Shown: positions 9,694 to 17,732 of the stretch, one piece after another | How the letters are laid out: every line of letters starts with the position of its first letter | How positions within the stretch are numbered: position 1 is the stretch's first letter | NCBI GenBank assembly: GCA_937766455.1 | Contig: CALLXD010000064.1 | Coordinates: 1 to 35,000 of the forward strand | From: Vicinamibacterales bacterium | Lineage (GTDB): Bacteria; Acidobacteriota; Vicinamibacteria; Vicinamibacterales; UBA8438 | Reading direction: 5' to 3' | Length of the DNA stretch: 35,000 nucleotides | The notes under the pieces: model-generated | The model's database searches: none | Seen by the model: the letters and a program-made list of their open reading frames with translations, nothing else | What the model was told of the DNA's origin: nothing | Position numbers and translations under genes: made by a program

Positions 9694-9907
9694 CGGCGCG
9701 GCTGCGCGCCGAACCTCGCTCGCCGCGCCGTGGAGCGTCCTGGACTTCGTGCCGTCGCGCAGACGGAGTCGGGCAGGCCCGCGGTCAGGCAACCCGGGCA
9801 GACGACGCCGCGCGGATCAGGCCTGACCGCTGTCTGAGACAAGACACCGGCGGGTCGTGCTCGGGTGCACGTGCGCGCGAACCCCGATCACGCCCGCGGT
9901 GAGGTAA
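9694..9907. other. tRNA-tilS spacer, no feature seen
   Basis: A 214-nt G+C-rich gap between the tRNA and tilS. The tilS frame stays open back to a TTG at 9792, but the extra residues resemble no TilS. No terminator hairpin with a U-tract follows the tRNA, so tRNA and tilS could share a transcript. Confidence 0.35.
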
Positions 9908-9984
9908 TGGTGCCGGTGCAGGGACTTGAACCCCGGACAACGCGGATATGAGCCGCGTGCTCTAACCAGCTGAGCTACACCGGC
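9908..9984 (-). tRNA. tRNA-Met, anticodon CAU (elongator type most likely)
   Basis: The 77-nt gene includes an encoded 3' CCA. It folds fully: acceptor stem GCCGGTG with CACCGGC (7 of 7 pairs), discriminator A73, D-arm starting TAGCTCAGCTGG, anticodon stem CGCGG/CCGCG with loop CTCATAT (anticodon at 9950-9948), and T-arm with GTTCAAG. The anticodon stem lacks the three consecutive G:C pairs of initiator tRNA. The alternative is tRNA-Ile(CAU), the TilS substrate encoded next door. U38 in the loop argues against that, since Ile tRNAs usually have A38, but this is not decisive. Confidence 0.9.
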
Positions 9985-10116
9985 GTGCAAGTGACGCGTC
10001 CTTGTGGGCACGCGTGTCGTGGACGCGTCAGCCCGACCGCACCGCCAGTGGCGGCCGTCGAACCAACGGTCACGGGTCATTGTATCAACTCTGAGACCCC
10101 GAGTGACCGCTCCCCG
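9985..10116. promoter_or_regulatory. queA-tRNA spacer with possible -10 box TACAAT
   Basis: A 132-nt gap. On the minus strand TACAAT occupies 10084-10079, about 95 nt before the tRNA 5' end, a possible -10 element for the tRNA. No good -35 lies 16-18 bp upstream of it, so this is weak. A short GC hairpin (CCGCC, 3-nt loop, GGCGG) also lies in the gap and has no U-tract. Confidence 0.25.
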
Positions 10117-11163
10117 TCAGAGGAGCAACATGGCGTCACCATAGCTGTAGAACCGGTACCCGCGCCGAACCGCCTCGCGATAGGCCGCTAGCACACGCGC
10201 CTGCCCCCCGAGAGCGCTCACCAGCATGAGTAACGACGACCGAGGAAGATGAAAGTTGGTAAACAGGGCCCCGACGGCCTGGAACGACAACCCCGGATAC
10301 AGATACAGGTCGCTGACCCCGGGACCCGCACGAAGCCGCCCCCCCCCCACACGGACAGCGGTTTCCAACGCGCGCGTCGTCGTGGTGCCGACGGCCACGA
10401 CACGCCGGCCGGTATCGAGGGCTCGATTGACGGCAGCGGCCGTCTCCGGCGGCACGTCGTACGACTCCGGATCGACACGGTGGTCCTCGACACGATCGAC
10501 ACGAATCGGCTTGAACGTGCCATACCCCACATGCAGCGTGACCCGAGCCACGTCGACGCCTCGGTCCGCGCATCGGCCCAGCATCGCATCCGTGAGATGC
10601 AGGCCGGCGGTCGGAGCCGCCACTGACCCGCGCACCGACGCGTAGACCGTCTGATAGCGCTCGCGGTCCACCGGGCGATCAGGCCGGCGTATGTACGGGG
10701 GCAGCGGGACATGGCCGAGCGCATCGATCAGATTGTCGACGCTGCCGTCTTCCTCGCTCCAGAGGCGAATCGTTCGTCGACCGTAGTCCCGTCGTTCCAG
10801 GATCTCGGCGTGCAGGCGACGTCCCTCACGCTCGAACAGCACGCGCGCGCCCACCCGCAGCTTCTGCCCCGGGTGCATCAGCGCCTCCCAGCGCTCGTTG
10901 TCGAGCCGGCTCAACAGCAAGCACTCGACGGCACCGCCGGTCGGCACCCGATGACCGAGCATTCGGGCCGGGAAGACGCGGGTTTCGTTGATGACGAGGA
11001 GGTCGCCCGGCACCAGCAGATCGGGCAGATCGACAACGCATCGATCTGCGAGCTCCGGGCAGGTGCGGTCGACCACCAGGAGCCGAGCCGACTCGCGGTC
11101 GTCGGTTGGCGTCTGCGCGATCTGCTCAGGCGGGAGGTCGAAATCGAAGTCTGAAACGAGCAT
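10117..11163 (-). CDS. queA: S-adenosylmethionine:tRNA ribosyltransferase-isomerase
   Basis: QueA transfers and isomerises the ribosyl part of S-adenosylmethionine onto preQ1 in tRNA to give epoxyqueuosine, the penultimate step of queuosine synthesis. The 348 residues carry the family blocks: FDFDLPPEQIAQ at the N-terminus, NETRVFPAR (59-67), SVAAPTAGLH (180-189), HVGYGTFKPI (211-220), GTTTTRALE (259-267) and TNFHLPRSSLLMLVSALGG near the C-terminus. The frame crosses a run of ten G:C pairs (10339-10348, codons 272-275) and stays open, so it is intact as given, though that tract is prone to slippage. It lies 108 nt after fabH. Confidence 0.97.
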   Translation of the reverse strand: MLVSDFDFDLPPEQIAQTPTDDRESARLLVVDRTCPELADRCVVDLPDLLVPGDLLVINETRVFPARMLGHRVPTGGAVECLLLSRLDNERWEALMHPGQKLRVGARVLFEREGRRLHAEILERRDYGRRTIRLWSEEDGSVDNLIDALGHVPLPPYIRRPDRPVDRERYQTVYASVRGSVAAPTAGLHLTDAMLGRCADRGVDVARVTLHVGYGTFKPIRVDRVEDHRVDPESYDVPPETAAAVNRALDTGRRVVAVGTTTTRALETAVRVGGGRLRAGPGVSDLYLYPGLSFQAVGALFTNFHLPRSSLLMLVSALGGQARVLAAYREAVRRGYRFYSYGDAMLLL

Positions 11164-11271
11164 GGGGGATGCGCGGGCAGCGGCCAGCAGTTTCCTCTTC
11201 TCGCCTTCTCCGGTAGGCCCGGCATTGCCAACCCGGGGCTCGCTGCGACGCGGGACTTGCGTCGCGGACTG

Positions 11272-12299
11272 TTAGTACGCCCAACGCACCAGCATCGCCC
11301 CGACGGTGAACCCGGCACCGACCGACGCCAGTAGAACGAGGTCGCCCTTCTTCAGCCGCTTGTCGGCGAGGGCATCCGCCAGCGCCAGCGGAATGGTCGC
11401 GCCGGTCGTGTTCCCGAAGCGGTCGATATTGATGACGACTTTTTCTTCGGGCAGGTCCAAATTTCCCGCGGCCGCCATGATAATTCGGCGGTTCGCCTGG
11501 TGTGACACGAAGAGGTCCACGTCGGCGGCCGCAGCCCGTTTCGATCCAGGATTCGACGACAGATCTCACTCGTCTTCCGGACCGCAAATTTGAACACCGC
11601 CGCCCCGTCCTGATGGACGTAATGGAGTCGCTGGTCGACGGTCTCATGGGAGGCCGGCAGCCGGCTCCCACCGGCCGGCATCCGTAGGGCGGGCCCGCCG
11701 CTCCCGTCCACCTCGTGGGCGAAGTCGAGGATACGCAGCTCCGGGTCCTTCGCCGGCGACACCACGACGGCACCCGCTCCGTCACCGAAGATCACACAGG
11801 TGGTGCGGTCCTGGTAGTCGATGATCCGCGACATGACGTCGGCTCCAATCGCCAGCGCATGCTCGTGCACCCCGGACGCCACCATTTGCATGGCGGTGGT
11901 CACCGAGTAGGTAAACCCCGAGCAGGCGGCGCCCAGGTCGAATCCCCACGCGTGGGTGGCACCAATGCCGTCCTGCACGAGGCAGGCCGTGCTGGGAAAG
12001 AAGGTGTCCGGTGTGGTCGTCCCCACCACCAGGAATTCGATGTCCGCGGCAGTTACGCCCGCGCCGGCCATCGCGCGACGCGCCGCCTCGATCGCCAGGT
12101 CCGACGTCGCCACATCGTCGTCGGCGATATGGCGCTCGCGTACGCCAGTCCGCTTCAGAATCCACTCATCCGACGTGTCCACCATCTGCTCGAGCTGGCT
12201 GTTGGTCAGCACTCGTGGTGGCACATACGTACCCAGCGAAGAGATCTGCACAGCTCGGAGCGGCCGACCGGGATCCCCGGCGCGTGTCGTGTTGTCCAT
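11272..12299 (-). CDS. fabH: 3-oxoacyl-ACP synthase III FabH, frame broken near 11528
   Basis: FabH starts fatty acid synthesis by condensing an acyl-CoA with malonyl-ACP. Residues 15-33 ([18 protein letters not shown]), [15 protein letters not shown] and the nucleophile region [11 protein letters not shown] (Cys126) are in one frame up to ILDRNGLR (residue 257). The rest, [11 protein letters not shown] with the catalytic His and [13 protein letters not shown] with the catalytic Asn, is in the next frame. One missing G in the CGGCCG at 11526-11531 would rejoin them as an uninterrupted 342-residue protein. ATG 12299 was chosen; a GGA-type ribosome site lies a little upstream. Confidence 0.93.
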
Positions 12300-12419
12300 C
12301 TGATCCGTCGTGTCCTTTCCTACGGTCCATCGGGGAGACCCGACGCCAACCCCGGTGCCACGCCAGTCAAGGTCGCCCGCCACCACCCGTTGCCGTTGCC
12401 ACACGAGCCCGGAGGCCCG

Positions 12420-13450
12420 CTACCAGAGTCGACGCTCGCGGTCCGGGACCGTCAAGCCGAAGTAATCATAGGCGCGAGGAGTGGCCACCCGGCCACGTTG
12501 GGTGCGGTCGAGAAATCCCGCCTGAATCAGAAACGGCTCGTAGATGTCCTCGATCGCCTCTTTCTCCTCACCGATGGCGGCCGCGATGCTATTCAACCCG
12601 ACCGGCCCCCCACCGAACTTCTCGATGATCGTGCGCAGCAGTCGTCGATCCGCCGCGTCAAAGCCGTTGGGGTCGACTTCCAGCAATTCCAGCCCTTTCA
12701 GGGCCACGTCCCGGGTCACCGTGCCGTCGGCGCGCACTTGAGCATAGTCGCGAACCCGGCGCAGCAGTCGATTGGCCACACGCGGGGTCCCGCGAGAGCG
12801 ACGAGCGATCTCCTCGGTCGCGTCCTGGTCAATCGGCACGTCGAAGATCCCGGCGGACCGCCGCACGATCTCCTGCAGGTCCACCGTCCGGTAGTAGTCC
12901 AGACGGTGCACGATACCGAACCGCGCCCGTAGCGGCGCGGTCAGGAGACCGGCCCGGGTCGTCGCGCCGATCAGGGTGAACGGCTGCAATGGGACTTTGA
13001 CCGAGCGCGCGCCGGGCCCCTGGCCGATCATGATATCCAGCTCGTGGTCCTCCATCGCGGGATACAGAATCTCCTCGATGACCGGACTCATCCGATGAAT
13101 CTCATCGATGAACAACACCTCGTGCTCTGCCAGGTTGTCAGAATCGCGGCCAGATCGCCCGGCTTCTCGAGTACGGGACCGGAGGTGGTCCGAATAGCCA
13201 CCCCAAGTTCGTTGGCGATCACGTAGGCCAGCGTGGTCTTGCCAAGACCAGGTGGACCGTACAGCAGCACATGGTCGAGCGCCTCACCTCGCTGCCGCGC
13301 GGCGCTTATCGACACACCCAGATTCTCGCGGAGCCGCTCTTGCCCAATGTAGGAGTCGAACGTCCGGGGCCGCAGACCCTCCTCGAATTGATCCTCGTCT
13401 CCGAGCCGCGCCGATGTCACTACGCGGGCGGGCGACTCGTCGTCCGTCAT
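12420..13450 (-). CDS. ruvB: Holliday junction branch-migration helicase RuvB, frame broken near 13135
   Basis: RuvB is the hexameric AAA+ motor that drives branch migration with RuvA. The N-terminal part has [14 protein letters not shown] and Walker A GPPGLGKT (65-72), then [10 protein letters not shown] (residue 105). The next conserved block, [20 protein letters not shown] (Walker B), is one base out of frame. Adding one A at 13135-13136 gives [16 protein letters not shown], as expected for Ruv[37 protein letters not shown] and the winged-helix end follow. Corrected length is about 343 residues. The ATG overlaps the ruvA stop (ATGA). Confidence 0.93.
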
Positions 13451-14043
13451 CGGGCCAGTTCCTTCAATGCCTGTCTCAAGACCTGTTCGAACGTGCCGGG
13501 CTGCCCCGAGAGCGCGGCATCAACCGCACGGTCTACGAGGTGCCGGTGGTAGCCGAGGTTGAGGAGTGCGGAGAGCAGATCTCCGCGCATATCTGGCTCC
13601 GCGCCGCTCTCAGCGGGATCTTCCGTTTCCGGCTCAAGGACCGCCTGCAGGCGGTCCTTGAGCTCAAGGCCGATTCGTTCGGCTGTCTTCTTCCCGACAC
13701 CCGGGATGCTCGTCAGCCGCCCAACGTCGCCCTCGCGCACGGCCCGAACCAGGTCCGTGGACTCGATCCCGGACAACACCGACAGCGCCAATCGCGGCCC
13801 GATGCCCGAGACACCGATCAACTGTTCAAAGAGCTTACGTTCCAACCGGGTGCTGAATCCGAAGAGCGCCAGGGCGTCCTCCCGCACGTGCGTATGGACA
13901 CGAAGCGATACCTCGGTCCCGGGCTCACCCAGGCCATAGAACGTGGACAGCGGAATTTGCACGTCGTAGCCAACTCCGTGCACGTCGATGACGATACGGT
14001 CGGGTGCCTTGTCGACCAGCCGTCCGGAGAGTCTCGAGATCAC
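13447..14043 (-). CDS. ruvA: Holliday junction DNA helicase subunit RuvA
   Basis: RuvA binds four-way DNA junctions and loads RuvB. I start at GTG 14043 because it overlaps the ruvC stop (GTGA) and gives the usual opening [22 protein letters not shown]. The longer open frame adds about 32 residues with no similarity to RuvA. The 198-residue protein has the N-terminal OB fold (about 1-63), two helix-hairpin-helix motifs ([11 protein letters not shown], 77-87; [11 protein letters not shown], 113-123) and the C-terminal domain III that contacts RuvB. Confidence 0.96.
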   Translation of the reverse strand: MISRLSGRLVDKAPDRIVIDVHGVGYDVQIPLSTFYGLGEPGTEVSLRVHTHVREDALALFGFSTRLERKLFEQLIGVSGIGPRLALSVLSGIESTDLVRAVREGDVGRLTSIPGVGKKTAERIGLELKDRLQAVLEPETEDPAESGAEPDMRGDLLSALLNLGYHRHLVDRAVDAALSGQPGTFEQVLRQALKELAR

Positions 14044-14585
14044 GACCGACTCGCCGGACGATAGTCCCGCCAGCTCCGCACCTCTGGCTGGCGCGGCGTT
14101 GGCGTCGCGACCGCCCCCCCACTCGTGTGGGCGTGACACACCGCGATAGCCAGTGCATCGGACGCATCGTGAGGCGTCGGCGGCGTGTCCAGGCCCAGGA
14201 TCAGACAGAGCATCTGTTGCACCTGCTGCTTTTCAGCCCGTCCGTATCCCACAACCGCAAGCTTCACTTCCGTCGGCGCATACTCGGCCACGCTCAGCCC
14301 GGCTTTCGACGCAGCCAACATCGCCACCCCGCGCGCATGGCCCAGCTTCAGCGAACTCTTGGCATTACGCGCAACGAACACGTTCTCGATCGCGACGCAC
14401 TCAGGCTGATGGGTTGCCAGCAGCGAGACCAACTCGTCGTAGATGCCGGCCAGTCGATCTGGAAAAGGAATGCGGGTGGAGACGGTGACGGCGCCGCAGG
14501 CCACAAAACGGTGTCGGCTGCCGTCCGTGTCGATACACCCATACCCGGTGCGTTGGGAGCCGGGGTCGATCCCGAAAATCCTCAC
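14040..14585 (-). CDS. ruvC: Holliday junction resolvase RuvC
   Basis: RuvC is the endonuclease that cuts Holliday junctions held by RuvAB. The 181 residues start with MRIFGIDPGSQRTGYG. The four acidic catalytic residues are visible: Asp7, Glu67 in VAIENVF, and Asp140 and Asp143 in PHDASDALA. YAPTEVKLAVVGYGRAEKQQV is another conserved block. The GTG start overlaps the yebC stop (GTGA). The gene lies in the order yebC-ruvC-ruvA-ruvB, which is common in bacteria. Confidence 0.97.
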   Translation of the reverse strand: MRIFGIDPGSQRTGYGCIDTDGSRHRFVACGAVTVSTRIPFPDRLAGIYDELVSLLATHQPECVAIENVFVARNAKSSLKLGHARGVAMLAASKAGLSVAEYAPTEVKLAVVGYGRAEKQQVQQMLCLILGLDTPPTPHDASDALAIAVCHAHTSGGAVATPTPRQPEVRSWRDYRPASRS

Positions 14586-15331
14586 GCCAGTGAGGCCTCG
14601 ATGTCCTGTTCGCTGATGTCCGCGTTCGACCAGACGTGCCGGATGTCATCCAGGTCGTCGAGCAGAGAGAGCAGCTTCAACATCTGTTGCGCCTGCTTGC
14701 CCTCGAGCGATACCTGATTCTGCGGGAGCATCGCCACGTGAGCGACGGCGGGCTCGACACCGAGCGCCCGGACGGCCTCCGCCACGGCGTCGAACGTCTC
14801 AGGCGTGCTCAGAATCTCCCAACTGCCACCGTCATTCTGGAAGTCATCGGCGCCGGCATCAATCGCGGCGGTCATCAATGCCTCCTCCTCAGCCGCATCG
14901 CCATCGACCAGCACGTATCCTCGCTTGTCGAACATCCAGGCCACGCTGTTTGCCGAGCCGAGATTGCCCCCATGTTTCGTGAGCGCATGCCGAATCTCAC
15001 CAACGGCGCGATTGCGATTGTCGGTCAGTACTTCCAGGAACAGCGCGACGCCGCCGGGACCGTAACCCTCATAAATGATCTCGTCGTAGTTCACCGCGGT
15101 GTCAGCGTCCGTGCCACGGCGTATCGCCCGTTTGATGTTGTCGGCCGGCATGTTCGCCGCCTTGGCATCGGCTACCACGGTGCGAAGCCGCGGATTCATA
15201 TCAGGGTCGCCGCCACCCGCACGGGCGGCGACCGTGAGTTCTTTGATGATGCGCGTGAACAGCTTGCCGCGCTTGGCGTCAGCCGCGCCCTTCTTGTGCT
15301 TGATCGAATGCCACTTGGAATGGCCAGACAT
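14582..15331 (-). CDS. yebC: YebC/PmpR family protein (TACO1-type)
   Basis: A 249-residue member of the YebC family. It starts MSGHSKWHSIKHKKGAAD and continues with GKLFTRIIKELTVAAR, NMPADNIKRAI, YEGYGPGGVALFLEVLTDN and GSVAWMF-type motifs (NSVAWMFDKRGY). Members act as DNA-binding regulators or, as shown for several bacterial and mitochondrial homologues, help ribosomes through proline stretches; which applies here cannot be told. A GGAG Shine-Dalgarno sequence precedes ATG 15331. It is the first gene of the ruv operon. Confidence 0.96.
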   Translation of the reverse strand: MSGHSKWHSIKHKKGAADAKRGKLFTRIIKELTVAARAGGGDPDMNPRLRTVVADAKAANMPADNIKRAIRRGTDADTAVNYDEIIYEGYGPGGVALFLEVLTDNRNRAVGEIRHALTKHGGNLGSANSVAWMFDKRGYVLVDGDAAEEEALMTAAIDAGADDFQNDGGSWEILSTPETFDAVAEAVRALGVEPAVAHVAMLPQNQVSLEGKQAQQMLKLLSLLDDLDDIRHVWSNADISEQDIEASLA

Positions 15332-15369
15332 GGCAGAACTCCGTCAGAGGAACGAGTGAAAAACAACGT

Positions 15370-15378
15370 ATTTTAGCA
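15370..15378 (-). promoter_or_regulatory. Extended -10 promoter element for yebC-ruvCAB
   Basis: On the minus strand the spacer between the methyltransferase stop and yebC holds TGCTAAAAT, matching an extended -10 (TGnTATAAT) with one mismatch, about 40 nt upstream of the yebC ATG. The local A+T richness stands out in this G+C-rich DNA. No -35 consensus is seen at 17 bp, which extended -10 promoters can do without. Inferred only. Confidence 0.4.
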
Positions 15379-15386
15379 CTTTACCG

Positions 15387-16160
15387 CTAGCGCGCGCGGC
15401 GCGCCACCACGAGCCAGGTCTGCGCGTCCGCGGTCCAGGGTCCCCCTTCGTAGTCACCCTCGAGCCGCTCGATCGTGAATCCGGCGCGGCGAAGCCGGCC
15501 AGTCACCTGTCGCAAGGACAACGTACGAAACGCGAGCGAGAACCGGTGGGTGCGCTGGTGTCGACCGCGCCGCTCGGTGAACGCCTGCTCAAACACGGTC
15601 AGCTGGCGGGACCGATCTTGACGTACCGACTCGACCAGACTGATCGTGGCCGTGCCCCCTCGGCGACGGCCCAGATGACTGACTCGCTGGTCGTACTCAC
15701 GCCATCGCGGCACATCCGGCACCAGTTCCATGACGAACAGGCCCCCGGCTCGGAGCACGTGGTGGACCGACAGCAGCGTGCGTCGAAGGTCCTGGTCTCG
15801 CAGCAAGGACTGCAGCACCCCATACGGCGCCATCACGAGACGAAAGTCGGCCTGGGTCGAGAATGGCAGCGAACGAATATCGCCCCGCACCAGCCGGGCC
15901 GAGTCGGTCCCGCTGGCGCGCCGCATCCGTCGCCGGGCGTGACCAAGCATCTGCCTCGAGCGATCGAGCCCGACCACGCGCACCCCGGTCCGGGCAAGCG
16001 GTATCAGGACGCGGCCGGTGCCACACCCCAGTTCGAGCGCCGGACCGCCAGACGACAACACATGCTTCCGCCAGAAGGGTATGTCGCGACGGCCGACGGT
16101 ACGTGCGTTCTCCCAGTCGTAGAACGGGGCGTACGCGTCCCAACCGTGCCATCCTTCCAT
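15387..16160 (-). CDS. Class I SAM-dependent methyltransferase
   Basis: A 257-residue methyltransferase. It opens with YAPFYDWENA, typical of small-molecule methyltransferases. Motif I, LELGCGTGR (42-50), binds S-adenosylmethionine; VVGLDRS with Asp66 ends the next strand; DIRSLPF and LRAGGLFVMELVPD are later family motifs. Start ATG 16160 has AAGGACA upstream. The substrate is not deducible. It ends 55 nt before yebC on the same strand, but an extended -10 between them suggests separate transcription. Confidence 0.85.
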   Translation of the reverse strand: MEGWHGWDAYAPFYDWENARTVGRRDIPFWRKHVLSSGGPALELGCGTGRVLIPLARTGVRVVGLDRSRQMLGHARRRMRRASGTDSARLVRGDIRSLPFSTQADFRLVMAPYGVLQSLLRDQDLRRTLLSVHHVLRAGGLFVMELVPDVPRWREYDQRVSHLGRRRGGTATISLVESVRQDRSRQLTVFEQAFTERRGRHQRTHRFSLAFRTLSLRQVTGRLRRAGFTIERLEGDYEGGPWTADAQTWLVVARRAR

Positions 16161-16248
16161 TGTCCTTTTGCGACCCCAGCGTCACCTGTCAGGTACGTCG
16201 CCGCAGTATTATATGGGCCCCGTCTGACTCGCATGCGGGCGCGCCGTC

Positions 16249-16764
16249 ATGTCCCTGATTCCAGACTGGGCCCCCAACGTCCACCCGCTGCTTGTACATT
16301 TCCCTCTCGCGTTGCTGCTGGTGGCGACCCTCGTCGACGGCGTGGGCGCGTGGCGTCCCTCGCACGCATCGATACGTGACACCGCCACCTGGTTGTATTG
16401 CGGCGGGGCGTTGATGGCGATGGCGGCCTACTTCAGCGGGCTCGACGCGGCGGAGGCCATGCGGGTCGGACCCGACACGAGCGCTGCGGTCAGCGCCCAT
16501 TTCGGTTGGGCCGACCGCACGACCTGGTTCTTCGTGTTCTTCGCCTCGTTCCGCATGGCCCTGTCGTACATCTGGCGCTCGACCGCGCGGTGGGTGGTCG
16601 TGCTGTCGGTGTTGGTCGCCCTGGTCGGACTGGGCGTCTTGGCGACCGCGGCGGATCACGGAGGCCGGCTTGTCTTCCGCCATGGCCTGGGCGTCGCTCC
16701 TATACCCGCTGAAGGCCCGCTGTGGACGATCCCGGGGACTCTGTCCGACGAGCCTAGTCGCTAA
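16249..16764 (+). CDS. DUF2231-family multi-span membrane protein
   Basis: A 171-residue hydrophobic protein with the DUF2231 signature HPLLVHFPLALLL at about residues 12-24 and about four membrane segments (about 15-34, 47-62, 88-107, 114-133). The family has no settled function. It is divergent from the methyltransferase across an 88-nt spacer that contains an A+T-rich TATTATAT stretch (about 16207-16214), a possible -10 region. It converges on the SUMF1-like gene with a 102-nt spacer and no recognisable terminator. Confidence 0.82.
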   Translation: MSLIPDWAPNVHPLLVHFPLALLLVATLVDGVGAWRPSHASIRDTATWLYCGGALMAMAAYFSGLDAAEAMRVGPDTSAAVSAHFGWADRTTWFFVFFASFRMALSYIWRSTARWVVVLSVLVALVGLGVLATAADHGGRLVFRHGLGVAPIPAEGPLWTIPGTLSDEPSR

Positions 16765-16866
16765 CGAGGGTGGGCCGCCCCGAGACACCGGTCACGGACG
16801 GCGACCGACGGTATGTCTGCGTCGGCAATGTAGGCGAACTCAGCGTGATGGCGCCGCCGCGTGGTG

Positions 16867-17703
16867 TCAGTCGGCCCTGGCGGTGGGGCGGCTGCGGGCG
16901 CAGCGGACTCCCACGTTGCTGGTTTGGCCGGTCTGTGCGAACGGTAGCCGGACTGAGGTCCGCAGAGCGGCAGCGAAATTGAGCCACGAGCCCCCCCGGG
17001 CGATGCGCGCAAAGCCTGTCTCGGCGCCGGGCGGATTGATCCGAGGCGATGAAGCGTAGTATTCGTCGTCCAGCCATCCGTCAACCCATTCCCAGACATT
17101 GCCGGTCATGTCATACACGCCGAAATCGTTCGGGGGAAAAGACCCGACGGGCGCCGTCCTCACCCACGCGTCGCCGCCCCCCGTCGCCCCGGCGCAACAC
17201 TGGTCGGCGCCGTAGTTGGCGCGATCCCGCGACAGTTCCTGACGGCTGCCGAAGACGAGCCCGACCTGTCCTCCTCGAGCGGCGTATTCCCACTCTGCCT
17301 CGGTGGGAAGCCGGCCGCCGGCCCATTCACAGAAACCGGCCGCATCATCCCAGTTCAGCAGCACGACAGGATGGTCTGCCGCTTGCGGAAACTCGGGAGA
17401 CGGTGGGGCCACATATCCGCTATCAGCCACGAACTGGGCGTACTGCGCGATCGTCACCTCGGCCGCCATCAGCTCGAACGGTTCGAGAAACGTGACGTCA
17501 TGCGCCGGCCGCTCGTTGTCGAGGCACGATGCATCGGACTCCACACAGCCCATACGAAAGGCACCGGCCGGGATTCGCACCCAGCCGAGATCCAAGGCCT
17601 GGGCGACGGTACTCGCCGATAGCGACTCGGCCATCCGTGGGCCCGTGACCGTCAACACCGCCACGGCGACCAGCGCCGGCACTGACACGAACGTGTGTCG
17701 CAT
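16867..17703 (-). CDS. Secreted SUMF1/FGE-fold protein lacking the FGE active-site cysteines
   Basis: A 278-residue protein with a signal peptide (about residues 1-25) and a full formylglycine-generating-enzyme-type (SUMF1) domain: WVRIPAGAFRMG, ERPAHDVTFLEPFELMAAEVT, LPTEAEWEYAARGG, VYDMTGNVWEWV and ARGGSWLNFAAALRTSVR. True FGE has two cysteines in the last block (SWxCHxSYCxRYR pattern). Here those places are Asn and Leu, so sulfatase activation is unlikely; many SUMF1-domain proteins serve other roles. ATG 17703 was chosen for its GGAGG and clean signal peptide. It lies 29 nt after the gamma-glutamyltransferase-like gene and ends the qor-ridA-ggt operon. Confidence 0.88.
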   Translation of the reverse strand: MRHTFVSVPALVAVAVLTVTGPRMAESLSASTVAQALDLGWVRIPAGAFRMGCVESDASCLDNERPAHDVTFLEPFELMAAEVTIAQYAQFVADSGYVAPPSPEFPQAADHPVVLLNWDDAAGFCEWAGGRLPTEAEWEYAARGGQVGLVFGSRQELSRDRANYGADQCCAGATGGGDAWVRTAPVGSFPPNDFGVYDMTGNVWEWVDGWLDDEYYASSPRINPPGAETGFARIARGGSWLNFAAALRTSVRLPFAQTGQTSNVGVRCARSRPTARAD

Positions 17704-17732
17704 CGATTGAGCCTCCGATCTCCCGCTCTGCC

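Noticed and set aside
11715..12932. Plus-strand open frame of 405 codons opposite fabH and ruvB
   Set aside because: Antisense to two conserved genes, with low-complexity His/Arg-rich translation.
6670..13140. Programmed ribosomal frameshifting in ftsH, tilS, fabH and ruvB
   Set aside because: The breaks lack slippery heptamers with obvious stimulators, fall at unrelated places in four genes and go in both directions; sequence error explains them more simply.
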